A stretch of 34,731 nucleotides of DNA from JAHECQ01 sp047638695 (GTDB lineage: Bacteria; Actinomycetota; Acidimicrobiia; Acidimicrobiales; SZUA-35). The stretch covers positions 1-34,731 of the forward strand of contig JBLINY010000038.1 in assembly GCA_047638695.1 (NCBI GenBank), read 5' to 3'. Below are positions 1 through 8,016 of this stretch, piece after piece. Position 1 is the first letter of the stretch, and every line of letters starts with the position of its first letter. The notes below the pieces were generated by a model. It had not been told where the DNA came from. It saw nothing but the letters and a program-made list of their open reading frames with translations, and searched no databases. The position numbers were made by a program, and so were the translations under genes.

Positions 1-991
1 CCGCAAGGGCCAGCAGCCCGATCGGGATCAGCGGACGAGCTCGCCCTATGAACGTGCTGGCCACCAGACCTAAGCCGCAGACGGCAGCGAACGAGCCGAA
101 CATGGCGGCGGCGCCAACACCCACGCTCGTCAGCTGGCTGAGAGCGAGGAGAACACCCACCACGACCGCTCCGATCGCCAGGGTGACCGAGGTCACCGGG
201 GGTTTGGGGGGAGCTGGCTCTGACGGTTTGTCCACGACCGGCAGCGCCCAATGGGTGGGACCACTGGGCGCGATGGGTGGAGGCATCGTGGCAAACGCCT
301 GTGTTTGCCCTGGCGGTGCCTGTGTTTGCCCTGGCGGTGCCTGTGTTTGCCCTGGCGGTGCCTGTGTTTGCCCTGGCGGTGCCTGTGTTTGCCCTGCCTG
401 TGGAGGCATCGTGGCACCAGCGGGGACGGGACCGGCCTGTTGCCATCCGGAGGCGAAGGTCGGGGCTGGTTGACTTCCTTCCGTACGCTGGTTCAGCAGG
501 TAAAAGCCAGCGGCCACCAGTAGCAGCGGTATGACGACCGTCCCGTTGAGCCCAAGAGTGACGGTGCCGAGGGTGGCCGAGAGGGCACCGACCAGCAGTG
601 CACCGCCCAACAAGATGGAGACGATGTTGTTGTTGAACGCGACCGGCCGCGGGTCACGGTCGGACTGATCGGGGAGCAGCAGCCATGCGGCGAGGTAGAG
701 GAGAATCCCGCCGCCGCTACCGACGATCGTGATAATCACAAAAGCGATCCGAACCAGCACGGGGTCGATACCGAGGTAGTCGGCAAGGCCGCTGGCCACA
801 CCAGCCACCGAACCGTTCACCCGACGACGGAGCCGCCGCGGACCAGCTTGCGGCTGCTGATGGCTGTCAGGGCGAGGATCGGCTGGAGGGGCTGGCTCAT
901 CTGTGAGCTCATCTGTGAGCTCGTCTGCTGGTGACCCCTCGGCACGTGGTTCATCTGGGGGCAGCTCGTGGAGAGGAGAGTCTTGGGTCAT
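1..991 (-). CDS. PspC-domain multi-pass membrane protein (3' end cut by window edge)
   Basis: Translating the minus strand from the ATG at 991 gives an uninterrupted frame of 330 codons that leaves the window at its left edge, so the C-terminus is missing. Residues 1-50 are an acidic, proline-rich cytosolic tail with a DELT repeat. Residues about 51-115 form a PspC domain (RRRVNGSVAGVASGLADYLG, then a hydrophobic helix ending LYLAAWLLLP). Two more membrane helices follow, then a GQTQAPP heptapeptide repeat linker (about residues 199-231), then at least two further helices. PspC proteins are inner-membrane parts of envelope-stress signalling. The gene is divergent from a PspC-containing kinase, so the two probably act together (inference). 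The start is supported by a minus-strand promoter placed so that transcription would begin at the ATG. The exact role is unknown. Confidence 0.85.
   Translation of the reverse strand, partial: MTQDSPLHELPPDEPRAEGSPADELTDELTDEPAPPADPRPDSHQQPQAGPRRLRRRVNGSVAGVASGLADYLGIDPVLVRIAFVIITIVGSGGGILLYLAAWLLLPDQSDRDPRPVAFNNNIVSILLGGALLVGALSATLGTVTLGLNGTVVIPLLLVAAGFYLLNQRTEGSQPAPTFASGWQQAGPVPAGATMPPQAGQTQAPPGQTQAPPGQTQAPPGQTQAPPGQTQAFATMPPPIAPSGPTHWALPVVDKPSEPAPPKPPVTSVTLAIGAVVVGVLLALSQLTSVGVGAAAMFGSFAAVCGLGLVASTFIGRARPLIPIGLLALA
300..396. repeat. 21-bp in-frame tandem repeat (about 4.6 copies)
   Basis: A 21-bp unit starts at 300, 321, 342, 363 and 384; the last copy is partial. The copies are identical by eye. 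On the minus strand each encodes the heptapeptide GQTQAPP in the linker between membrane helices of the PspC protein. Because 21 is a multiple of three, copy-number change keeps the frame. Confidence 0.95.
895..930. repeat. 12-bp in-frame tandem repeat in the PspC protein N-terminus
   Basis: Two identical 12-bp units (895-906 and 907-918) are followed by a diverged third (919-930). They encode the acidic LTDE/DELT segment of the cytosolic tail of the minus-strand PspC protein. Confidence 0.8.
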
Positions 992-998
992 GCCATTC

Positions 999-1026
999 AG
1001 TGTCGAGCGAGTCTGGAGAGTGTCAA
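999..1026 (-). promoter_or_regulatory. Candidate leaderless promoter of the PspC membrane protein
   Basis: On the minus strand a perfect TTGACA -35 (plus 1021-1026) is followed after 16 nt by GACACT (plus 999-1004). The expected transcription start, about 7 nt downstream, falls on the ATG at 991. No Shine-Dalgarno is present, which fits a leaderless mRNA. Sequence inference only. Confidence 0.5.
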
Positions 1027-1111
1027 ATGGGGGGACCCACTGATTCTCCGTCGGGGCCTCAGGGTAGGCTCAGGGTTCGCCCGGATGCCGACTTCGCCCT
1101 TGCCGTGGGAT

Positions 1112-1117
1112 CATTAT
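1112..1117 (+). promoter_or_regulatory. Candidate -10 element for the PspC histidine kinase
   Basis: CATTAT lies 5 nt before the ATG at 1123, in the position expected for leaderless transcription. No convincing -35 is seen. It competes with an upstream start at 1027 that has a GGAGAG Shine-Dalgarno at 1015-1020. Confidence 0.3.
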
Positions 1118-1122
1118 CGAGA

Positions 1123-2325
1123 ATGGTCTCCTCATACTGGCAAATGCCGGTCCCGGCTCAGGACGATCGAATTCTCGGAGGCGTCGCAGCGGGCGTTGCC
1201 CGAGAAGTCGGCATCGACGTGCTGTGGATCCGACTGGCGTTCCTCGTCTTGTTCGCCATCGGCGGCTGGGGTGCCTTGATGTATCTGGTCGCCTGGGGGG
1301 CAATGGCGCAGGTTGAATATCTCGGCCGCGGCACCGTCACCGTGCCGGTCGTGAAAGCCCGCACCAGACCAAGACGGCTTGCCGGTGTCGCCCTTATCAC
1401 CATTGGCCTCATCGTCTTCTTTGCCGGTCAGCCTGGAGTCGGCGCCGAGGTCATGTGGCCGCTCGGTGTCGTCGGGGCCGGCATGCTGATCGCCTGGCGG
1501 CAGCTTGCGCCCGGCCGCCAGGTCGACGGCTTGCCACGGAGCGTCAGGTTGGCCGGCGGGCTGCTTCTTGCCCTAGGCGGAATCGCCCTGCTGCTCAACT
1601 GGGCGGTCGGGCCCGATGGAGGCAACGTCGGCGTGTTCGCCGGCATCGGCGTTGGTGCCGGCCTCATAGGTCTCTCGGCGCCGTGGTGGTGGCGGATGGT
1701 GCAAGACCTCGACAACGAACGTAAGGCTCGCATCCGTTCTGATGAGCGGGCCGAGGTAGCGGCGCACCTGCACGACTCGGTGTTGCAGACTCTCACGCTT
1801 ATCCAGAAGCAGGGGGAGGATCCTCTCGCCATGCGGAATCTGGCCCGCCGTCAGGAACGTGAGCTTCGCAACTGGCTCGACCCGGACCGTGCTGATCGCA
1901 CTGGGTCGAGCGTGCGAGGACATCTCGACGAGTTGGCGACGGCGATCGAAGAACTTCACGGCGTGCCGGTCGAGATCGTCTCAGTCGGTGACTGCATCGT
2001 CACCGAGCCGGTAGCGGCTGCGCTATCGGCGGCCAAGGAAGCGGCCGTGAACGCGGCCAAGCACAGTGGTGCCGATCGGGTCGATATCTACGCCGAGATA
2101 GGCGATCGCAAGATCGAGTTCTTCGTTCGCGACACCGGTGTGGGATTCGACCCCGCTCTTGTGGCCGCCGACCGGCGCGGGATCTCTGAATCAATCGAAG
2201 GTCGGATGGAGCGCGTCGGCGGCGCGGCCACCATTATCAGCGACGTCGGAGCCGGCACCGAAGTTGAGATCTCGGTGCCACGACCGGCCGACCCCCAGCC
2301 GCCACCACGAGGAGCAGACGTATGA
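1123..2325 (+). CDS. PspC-domain sensor histidine kinase (HisKA_3/NarX-type)
   Basis: This is a membrane histidine kinase that autophosphorylates and passes phosphate to the overlapping NarL-type regulator. From the ATG at 1123 it has 400 residues. A PspC domain begins about residue 13 (DRILGGVAAGVAREVG) with a first helix ending in YLVAWGAMA. Three or four further helices run to about residue 195. The dimerisation/phosphoacceptor helix contains HLHDSVLQTL, with phospho-histidine H217. The ATPase domain has N-box NAAKHS, G1 DTGVGFD and G2 GAGTEVE. PspC-kinase fusions are common in Actinobacteria and are usually linked to envelope stress. The start is uncertain: the frame is open back to 931 and an ATG at 1027 has a good Shine-Dalgarno. 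I prefer 1123 because the PspC domain then lies near the N-terminus and the divergent gene's promoter stays outside the coding region. Confidence 0.88.
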   Translation: MVSSYWQMPVPAQDDRILGGVAAGVAREVGIDVLWIRLAFLVLFAIGGWGALMYLVAWGAMAQVEYLGRGTVTVPVVKARTRPRRLAGVALITIGLIVFFAGQPGVGAEVMWPLGVVGAGMLIAWRQLAPGRQVDGLPRSVRLAGGLLLALGGIALLLNWAVGPDGGNVGVFAGIGVGAGLIGLSAPWWWRMVQDLDNERKARIRSDERAEVAAHLHDSVLQTLTLIQKQGEDPLAMRNLARRQERELRNWLDPDRADRTGSSVRGHLDELATAIEELHGVPVEIVSVGDCIVTEPVAAALSAAKEAAVNAAKHSGADRVDIYAEIGDRKIEFFVRDTGVGFDPALVAADRRGISESIEGRMERVGGAATIISDVGAGTEVEISVPRPADPQPPPRGADV

Positions 2326-2963
2326 GCTTTCAACCAACCGTGGTGCTGGTTGACGATCACGACCTCGTTCGCGCCGGTGTTCGGGCCGAGCTTGGCAATC
2401 GAGTCCATGTGGTTGGAGAGGCCGTTGATGTCCATGAGGCGGTCGACGAGATCGTCGACCGCCGTCCTGACGTTGTTCTGCTCGATGTCCATCTTCCATC
2501 CGGAACGGGCGCCGACGTGATCAAGGCGGTCTTGGCTCGGGGCGGGGAGAGCAAGTTTCTTGCCCTGTCGGTGTCCGATGCCCCTGATGACGTGATCTCC
2601 GTTATCCGAGCCGGTGCTCGCGGTTATGTCACCAAGGCCATCAAAGGCGATGAGCTGGTCGATGCCGTCATCCGGGTCGCCGAAGGCGACGCCGTGTTCT
2701 CGCCCCGCCTGGCCGGCTTCGTCATCGACGCCTTCTCGGCGGCGATTCCTGAGCCGGTTGATCCTGAGCTCGATCAACTGACGCCGCGCGAGCAGGAAGT
2801 GATGCGATTGCTGGCGAGGGGATACGCCTACAAAGAGATCGCCCGGCGGTTGACAATCTCGATAAAGACCGTCGAGACCCACTCATCGAATGTGTTGCGC
2901 AAGCTCCAGTTGTCGAGCCGCCATGAGCTCACCAGCTGGGCTGCCCGCCGCCGCATCGTCTAG
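2322..2963 (+). CDS. NarL/LuxR-family response regulator
   Basis: A 213-residue two-domain transcription regulator, the likely phosphorylation partner of the kinase upstream. The receiver domain (about 5-125) has the acidic pair D11/D12, phospho-acceptor D55 within VVLLDVHLPSG, and conserved K105. The LuxR-type helix-turn-helix spans about 150-210 (LTPREQEVMRLLARGYAYKE, then SIKTVETHSSNVLRKL). The start ATG overlaps the kinase stop as ATGA, which indicates translational coupling and one transcript. A strong hairpin directly after the stop (2975-3004) probably ends that transcript. Targets are unknown; the PspC genes and the downstream ABC transporter are the obvious candidates (inference). 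Confidence 0.93.
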   Translation: MSFQPTVVLVDDHDLVRAGVRAELGNRVHVVGEAVDVHEAVDEIVDRRPDVVLLDVHLPSGTGADVIKAVLARGGESKFLALSVSDAPDDVISVIRAGARGYVTKAIKGDELVDAVIRVAEGDAVFSPRLAGFVIDAFSAAIPEPVDPELDQLTPREQEVMRLLARGYAYKEIARRLTISIKTVETHSSNVLRKLQLSSRHELTSWAARRRIV

Positions 2964-2974
2964 CCCTCCCCAGA

Positions 2975-3004
2975 AGCCAACCCCGACGCCTCTCGGGGTT
3001 GGCT
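2975..3004 (+). terminator. Strong hairpin after the response regulator
   Basis: A perfect 12-bp inverted repeat (2975-2986 and 2993-3004) encloses a 6-nt loop, in the 91-bp gap between the regulator stop and the ABC ATPase start. The stem is GC-rich, but no T-tract follows. It may be an actinobacterial-type terminator or a read-through attenuator. Confidence 0.7.
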
Positions 3005-3054
3005 CAGGGGGCCACCCCCTGCCGGCGGGGCCGAATGTCATCGAGGATGAAGGC

Positions 3055-4032
3055 ATGTTCCGCACCAAGAGGGAAAAACGAGTCAACGCCACCAGCGGTA
3101 GCTCGAACCCACACGTCCAAGACAACCGACTTGCCCAACACAGCAGTACTCAAGACGGCAGTACTCAAGACGGCAGTACTCAAGACGGCAGTACTCAAGA
3201 CGGCAGTACTCAAGACGGCAGTACTCAGCACAGAGCTTCGTCCCGGCCCCTTATCTCGGCTCGAGGCGTAACCAAGACCTACCAGACCGGGGATGTCACG
3301 GTCCGGGCGTTGGCAGGTGTCGATCTCGACATCGTTGCTGGCGAGTTCGTGGTGATCATGGGTCCGTCAGGCAACGGCAAGTCGACGTTGCTGAACTGTC
3401 TTTCGGGCATTGACAGCATCGACGATGGCTCGGTCGTGATCGACGGAAACGACATTCACCAGATGTCCGACCGGGCCCGCACCGCTCATCGGGCGGCACG
3501 GATGGGATTCGTCTTCCAGAGCTTCAACTTGATCCCGGTCTTGTCATCGGCGGAGAACGTTGAATTGCCGTTGCTGGCCGCTGGCGGCAAGCCGAAAGAA
3601 GCCAGAAAGAGGGCCAACGAACTGTTGGGACGAGTGGGCCTTGGCGATCGAGCCACTCATCGGCCGGCGGAACTCTCCGGAGGGGAACAACAACGGGTTG
3701 CCGTGGCGCGGGCCCTGGTTTCCAGTCCAGCGGTCGTGTGGGCCGATGAGCCAACAGGCAACCTCGACAGCGAGACAGCGCAGGCGATACTGAAGTTGTT
3801 CCGTGAGGTGAACAACACCGGCCAGACCATGGTGATCGTTACCCACGATCCCGCCATCGGGGCAACGGCCGACCGTCTCATCGAGGTCCGCGACGGACGA
3901 ATCAACTCGATCCAGACGAAGAACGACCTCCAGACCGCCTCTGATGCCACTCGGGCGGCTGCAGAATCTCTGGCCACCGAATCTCCGGCCGCCGGTTCTT
4001 TGGCCGCTGAAGCTTGCGAGAGCGCCCGATGA
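3055..4032 (+). CDS. MacB/LolD-type ABC transporter ATP-binding protein
   Basis: The nucleotide-binding subunit that powers the FtsX-type permease encoded by the overlapping next gene. It has 325 residues from the ATG at 3055, which has GAGGA at 3043-3047; the frame is open to 2890, but that extension would read through the terminator-like hairpin. Residues 1-62 are a non-conserved tail containing a QDGST pentapeptide repeat. The ATPase core begins about residue 66: Walker A GPSGNGKST (103-111), Q-loop VFQSFNLIP, signature LSGGEQQR (207-214), Walker B VVWADEPTGNLD, and switch histidine in VTHD. The Ala/Ser-rich C-terminal tail is low in complexity. The family (MacB, LolD, FtsE, BceA) usually works in lipoprotein, peptide or antibiotic handling at the envelope. 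The substrate cannot be read from the sequence. Confidence 0.93.
   Translation: MFRTKREKRVNATSGSSNPHVQDNRLAQHSSTQDGSTQDGSTQDGSTQDGSTQDGSTQHRASSRPLISARGVTKTYQTGDVTVRALAGVDLDIVAGEFVVIMGPSGNGKSTLLNCLSGIDSIDDGSVVIDGNDIHQMSDRARTAHRAARMGFVFQSFNLIPVLSSAENVELPLLAAGGKPKEARKRANELLGRVGLGDRATHRPAELSGGEQQRVAVARALVSSPAVVWADEPTGNLDSETAQAILKLFREVNNTGQTMVIVTHDPAIGATADRLIEVRDGRINSIQTKNDLQTASDATRAAAESLATESPAAGSLAAEACESAR
3145..3228. repeat. 15-bp in-frame tandem repeat (about 5.6 copies)
   Basis: A 15-bp unit containing the palindrome AGTACT begins at 3145, 3160, 3175, 3190 and 3205, with a partial copy at 3220. The full copies are identical and encode STQDG in the N-terminal tail of the ABC ATPase, before the conserved domain. 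Confidence 0.95.
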
Positions 4033-6824
4033 CCATCATCGCCATCGTCGTCCTTGCCCTCCTGCTGCCACCCGTCGCCTACGACCTGATCTTCTCGAAC
4101 AACATTCGCCGGCTCGGCCTTCGTAACGTCGTTCGTCGCAAGGGCGAGGCTGCACTTGTCGTTGGTGGCTCCATGCTGGCCACCGCTCTTATTGCTGCCT
4201 CGCTGATCGTTGGCGACAGCTTTGGTCTGTCGATTCGAGACTTGGCCAAGGATGGCTGGGGCCCGATCGACGAGATCGTCTACGTCGAGGACGCAGCGCA
4301 GCTCGAGGCCACCCAAGAGAAGGTCGACGAAACCGCAGCTGCTATCGATGGCACCGCAAGCGGACGGTTCGCTCGCGTCGCCGTGAGTGGAATGGGGACC
4401 GGGGCAGCAGCCGAACCGAGGGTCAGGCTCTTTGAAGGGGAGATTGACGAACTTGCTGCGTTCGGCGGCGACCCTGAGGCCACTGGTTATGCCGACGTCG
4501 GTTTGCTCGGCCCGCGTGACGTCGTCCTCAACCAGCGGTTGGCGGACTCGCTTGACCTTCGCGAGGGCCAGCAAATTCAGGTGCACGTTGGTGGCGAACC
4601 GCTCACCTTCACCGTTGCCTCGGTGGTCGAGTCGTCGGGCATAGCCGGGTTCGTCGAGATTGTTGCGGCTCCCGGCGCGGTCACGGGCACTCTTCTGTCT
4701 GACGAGGGTGTCAGCAACGCAGTGTTGGTGTCGAACGTCGGGGATGTGTTCGCTGGCGCCGACCGTACCGAGAGCGTGGTCGAGGCACTTCGGGCCAGTC
4801 TTGGTGCCGACATCGAGATCGAAGAGGTCAAGCGAGAGATCCTTGATGCTGCCGAAGAAGAGTCGGTTGAGACAAAGAGCCTCTTCGGGACCGTCGGCGG
4901 TTTCAGCGTTGCCGCCGGGATCTTGTTGGTGATCAATCTGTTCGTGATGTTGGCAGCCGAACGCAAGACCGAACTCGGTGTTCTTCGAGCAGTGGGAATC
5001 AAGCGGGGCCACGTGCAGCGAGCGTTCGCTTTGGAAGGCGCCGTCTACGGGCTGCTCGCGGCCGTGATCGGCGCCGTTATCGGAATCGGCGTTGGGGCCG
5101 GCGTGGTTGCCTTCGCCTCATCGTCTCTTGCCAACGACGACACCACGATCAGTCTGTCGGTTGTCCCGAGTAGCGTCGTGGCCGGTGCCATCATCGGCTT
5201 TGCCATCTCACAGCTGACCGTTGTGCTCACCAGCCTCCGTCTCACCAGGGTGAACATCGTGCGGGCGCTGAAGGACCTCCCCGAGCCGGCATCGGCTGCC
5301 AACGGTCGACGCTGGCTGATCATTGGCGGCATGGCGATTGTGGCCGGAGTGGCTGGCTATGTGGCGGCGGGTACGACCCCGGTGGTTGCGATGGCAGCAC
5401 CGGCAGTGGCCCTTATGGGAGCGATTCCGTGGCTGGGTCGAGTAATCGCTCCGCGGTTGGCTACAACTATCTGTAGCGCCTTGGCCATGGTCTGGCCGGC
5501 ACTGGTCTTCGGGGTGTTGCCCGATGTGATGGGCGACCCAGAGGTCAGTCTGTTCCTGCTCCAGGGGATCATGCTGGTTGGCTTGGCCACCGTATTGGTC
5601 GCTGCCCTGTCGCCGGTGTGGTTGGCCCTTGCCGACCGCCTGAGCGGCGGTGGTCTGGCCAGTCGCCTCGGGCTTGCTCACCCCCTCGCTCGACCGGAGC
5701 GGACGGCGCTCCTGGTCTCGATGTACTCGTTGGTGATCTTCACCGTCACCTTCATGGCCGTCATGAACGCTGTGTTCACCGCGTCGACGCCGACCATGGC
5801 CTTCCAGGCCGGCGGAGGCTACGACGCCTTGGTGGAGAGCAACCCGACGGCCGAGCTGACGGCAGCTGAGTTGGTGGCTCGTCCGGACATCGAACGGGCC
5901 GTTCCGATCCGACGCGGTGTTGTTGACGTGTTGGGGAACGATGGCATCCTTGATGGTTACCGGGTGTCGTACCTGCCCCCCGACTTTGCCGAGGTTGCAA
6001 CGCCGGTCTTGACCGGACGCGCAACGGCCTTCGCCGACGACGAATCGGCCTGGGCCGCCGCTGTTTCTGGCCAGGCTGGTGTGGCCAACGCCGGCTCGAG
6101 CGAGCGCTGGGTGATCGTTCCGGACTGGGCGCCGTTGGACATCGGAGCCAGCACCGAACTCGTGGCCGAGAACGGTGACGTCGAATACGTGCGGATTGCC
6201 GGCGTCACCGACCTTCAATGGTTGGTCGATGGCGGGATTCTGGCCTCGGCCCAGTTGGCCGACCCGCTGGTCGCCGACTCCCCGGTAACTCGCTACTACA
6301 TGCAGGTAGCGGATGGCCTCGACAGCGATGAAGTCGTTCGTGCGCTCGAGTCCGACTACGTCCGGCGCGGTGTCGATGGCACGACGTTCATGGAACGGGC
6401 GCTCGAAGAGGTGCAGGGCCAGGAGGTCTTCCTGCAGATGTTGCAGGGCTATCTCGGTCTCGGGTTGTTGATCGGCATCGCCGGGTTGGGTGTTGTGCTG
6501 GCTCGGGCAGTCCGAGAGCGCCGTCGCCAGATCGGCATGATGCGAGCCATTGGTTTCAGTGGTTCGGTGATGCGCCGGGCCTTCCTGCTCGAGGCCGTCT
6601 TTATTGGGGTGCAGGGCGTGGTGCTCGGCATCGGCCTCGGCTTGCTCAGTGCGTGGCAGATCATGGCCAAGTCCAATGCCTTCGAGGACAACCTCACCTT
6701 CGACATACCAACCGCTTGGTTGGCCGGACTCGCCGTTCTGTGCCTGTCTGCCTCGGTGGCCGCCGCTATCAGCCCGGCGATTCGCAGCGGACGGGTGAGC
6801 CCAGCCGTGGCGCTTCGTCACTGA
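4029..6824 (+). CDS. FtsX/MacB-type ABC transporter permease
   Basis: The membrane subunit of the ABC transporter, 931 residues, starting at an ATG that overlaps the ATPase stop (ATGA). An N-terminal hydrophobic segment (1-20) and a second (about 38-60) precede a long extracytoplasmic domain. A first FtsX core with three helices lies about 285-420, carrying the coupling motif ERKTELGVLRAVG. A central group of helices follows (about 425-600), then a second extracytoplasmic domain and a second FtsX core (about 805-925) with ERRRQIGMMRAIGFS. This duplicated-core layout of about ten helices is common in actinobacterial FtsX-like permeases. Such transporters act as mechanotransmission or extrusion machines rather than classic importers. 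Neighbourhood suggests an envelope-stress role (inference). Confidence 0.92.
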   Translation: MTIIAIVVLALLLPPVAYDLIFSNNIRRLGLRNVVRRKGEAALVVGGSMLATALIAASLIVGDSFGLSIRDLAKDGWGPIDEIVYVEDAAQLEATQEKVDETAAAIDGTASGRFARVAVSGMGTGAAAEPRVRLFEGEIDELAAFGGDPEATGYADVGLLGPRDVVLNQRLADSLDLREGQQIQVHVGGEPLTFTVASVVESSGIAGFVEIVAAPGAVTGTLLSDEGVSNAVLVSNVGDVFAGADRTESVVEALRASLGADIEIEEVKREILDAAEEESVETKSLFGTVGGFSVAAGILLVINLFVMLAAERKTELGVLRAVGIKRGHVQRAFALEGAVYGLLAAVIGAVIGIGVGAGVVAFASSSLANDDTTISLSVVPSSVVAGAIIGFAISQLTVVLTSLRLTRVNIVRALKDLPEPASAANGRRWLIIGGMAIVAGVAGYVAAGTTPVVAMAAPAVALMGAIPWLGRVIAPRLATTICSALAMVWPALVFGVLPDVMGDPEVSLFLLQGIMLVGLATVLVAALSPVWLALADRLSGGGLASRLGLAHPLARPERTALLVSMYSLVIFTVTFMAVMNAVFTASTPTMAFQAGGGYDALVESNPTAELTAAELVARPDIERAVPIRRGVVDVLGNDGILDGYRVSYLPPDFAEVATPVLTGRATAFADDESAWAAAVSGQAGVANAGSSERWVIVPDWAPLDIGASTELVAENGDVEYVRIAGVTDLQWLVDGGILASAQLADPLVADSPVTRYYMQVADGLDSDEVVRALESDYVRRGVDGTTFMERALEEVQGQEVFLQMLQGYLGLGLLIGIAGLGVVLARAVRERRRQIGMMRAIGFSGSVMRRAFLLEAVFIGVQGVVLGIGLGLLSAWQIMAKSNAFEDNLTFDIPTAWLAGLAVLCLSASVAAAISPAIRSGRVSPAVALRH

Positions 6825-6853
6825 TTCTGCCCATCCAGACTCGCACCCACTAG

Positions 6854-6880
6854 CTGACTCGGCCGTTGTGGTTGTAGGTT
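6854..6880 (+). promoter_or_regulatory. Candidate leaderless promoter of nudC
   Basis: CTGACT (6854-6859) and TAGGTT (6875-6880) are separated by 15 nt. TAGGTT ends 8 nt before the ATG at 6889, so transcription would start at or next to the start codon. No Shine-Dalgarno is seen. Confidence 0.4.
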
Positions 6881-6888
6881 CCGGACCT

Positions 6889-7692
6889 ATGTTCGAGCCG
6901 AGAGTCAACCTGCCCGAAGACCTGTCCGGAGCCGATGGACGGTGGTTCATGATCGACGAGCGCCAGCAGATTCTGATGCTCGACGGTCAGATCCCGGTTG
7001 GTGTCGAGCCGCCGGTCGGCGACAAGAGCCGGCATCTCATGGGAGTCGAGGACGGGGTTCCCATGTGGGCGGCGAGGGCAGAGGGAGGATTCGATGAGCC
7101 AGAAGATGCCGAGTGGGTGAACCTCCGGGCGCTTTTCGGGCGAATCCCTGAAACCGAGTGGGCGTTGGCGGGCCGAGCGTCACAGCTGTTGTTGTGGGAA
7201 CGCGATCACAAGTTCTGTGGGCGATGCGGGGCGCAGAACACCCACCATGCCAACGATCGAGCGCAAGAATGCCCTGATTGCGGCTTGCAGTCGTATCCCC
7301 GCATTTCGCCCGCAGTGATCATGCTGATCGAACGCGATGACGGCAAGGCACTCTTGGCCTGGGGCGCTCAGTTCCCCGGCCGTTTCTTCAGCGCCCTCGC
7401 CGGTTTCGTGGAGCCGGGCGAGAGCCTCGAGGAGTGTGTCGCCCGTGAGGTACGGGAAGAAGTCGGCATCGAAGTGTCCGACATCACGTACTTCGGTAGC
7501 CAGCCATGGCCCTTCCCCCATTCGATGATGATTGGCTTCCAAGCCAAGTACGCAGGTGGCGAGATCACGATCCAAGAAGAGGAAATTATTGAAGCCGGGT
7601 GGTACGGGCCGGACGAGCTTCCGCCGGTCCCGAAGGGCGGCATGTCGATCGCCGGCTGGCTCATCGAAGATTGGTTGCAACGAGCCAGCTAA
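6889..7692 (+). CDS. nudC: NAD(+) diphosphatase / NADH pyrophosphatase (Nudix)
   Basis: Hydrolyses NADH/NAD+ to NMN(H) and AMP; in characterised members it also removes NAD caps from RNA. It has 267 residues, typical of the family. The order is: variable N-terminal domain, a four-cysteine zinc ribbon (CGRC...CPDC), then the Nudix domain with a complete Nudix box (GFVEPGES start, REVREEVG core). The SQPWPFPHS motif follows, which separates NudC from other Nudix enzymes. It is transcribed alone; the previous gene ends 64 bp upstream and the next gene is convergent. The ATG at 6889 is preferred over the GTG at 6868 because the promoter-like element lies between them. Confidence 0.95.
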   Translation: MFEPRVNLPEDLSGADGRWFMIDERQQILMLDGQIPVGVEPPVGDKSRHLMGVEDGVPMWAARAEGGFDEPEDAEWVNLRALFGRIPETEWALAGRASQLLLWERDHKFCGRCGAQNTHHANDRAQECPDCGLQSYPRISPAVIMLIERDDGKALLAWGAQFPGRFFSALAGFVEPGESLEECVAREVREEVGIEVSDITYFGSQPWPFPHSMMIGFQAKYAGGEITIQEEEIIEAGWYGPDELPPVPKGGMSIAGWLIEDWLQRAS

Positions 7693-7722
7693 TCGAAGAT
7701 CGGCTGCAGGTGAGCGAGCCAG

Positions 7723-7929
7723 TTACTCCTTGGACGCTACGGCGTTGGGGGTGACGTTCATCTTTGGCTCGTACTCGTCGGCCTCTACCGCCGACCGCGT
7801 GCCGGTCTGAGCGCTTCGAAGTTCGGCTCGGCACGAGGCGCACGGGCCATGAAATCGTTCGGTCACCGCGGTGCCGCACCGGGGACAGTCGAGCGCAATG
7901 TCGGCCACAATCTCACCGCCAGTCGTCAT
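7723..7929 (-). CDS. Small zinc-ribbon protein
   Basis: A 68-residue protein with two cysteine pairs, CPRC (about residues 15-18) and CASC (about 30-33), spaced as in a rubredoxin-like zinc ribbon: DCPRCGTAVTERFHGPCASC. A charged tail with no predicted structure follows. Similar short proteins are widespread and uncharacterised in Actinobacteria; a metal-binding or nucleic-acid accessory role is only a guess. It converges with nudC and diverges from the VOC gene. The ATG at 7929 is supported by a TAGGGT element 6 nt upstream. The longer overlapping plus-strand frame (7849 onward) is judged to start later. Confidence 0.7.
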   Translation of the reverse strand: MTTGGEIVADIALDCPRCGTAVTERFHGPCASCRAELRSAQTGTRSAVEADEYEPKMNVTPNAVASKE

Positions 7930-7935
7930 CGCCTC

Positions 7936-7941
7936 ACCCTA
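7936..7941 (-). promoter_or_regulatory. Candidate leaderless -10 of the zinc-ribbon gene
   Basis: Read on the minus strand this is TAGGGT, ending 6 nt before the ATG at 7929. The spacing matches the leaderless pattern seen at other starts in the window. No clear -35. Confidence 0.4.
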
Positions 7942-8016
7942 GTACCATCATTCTCGTATGGCTTTCGTGGCGCTCGAAGACAGAAACCTCAGCGACAGAA
8001 ACCTGGAGAGCAGGTG

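Noticed and set aside
48..534. Several plus-strand frames through the 21-bp repeat
   Set aside because: They are shadows of the minus-strand PspC gene; the repeat keeps all frames open, and only the minus strand shows a recognisable domain.
2890..3054. N-terminal extension of the ABC ATPase frame
   Set aside because: It overlaps the response-regulator end and reads through the hairpin; the ATG at 3055 has a Shine-Dalgarno.
3145..3228. Possible CRISPR or iteron array
   Set aside because: The 15-bp units are contiguous and in frame in the ABC ATPase; no replication genes are nearby.
5208..6950. 580-codon minus-strand frame opposite the permease (also 3657-5012 and 2088-2882)
   Set aside because: GC-rich codon usage keeps the antisense frame open. 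The translations lack domains, while the plus-strand genes are clear.
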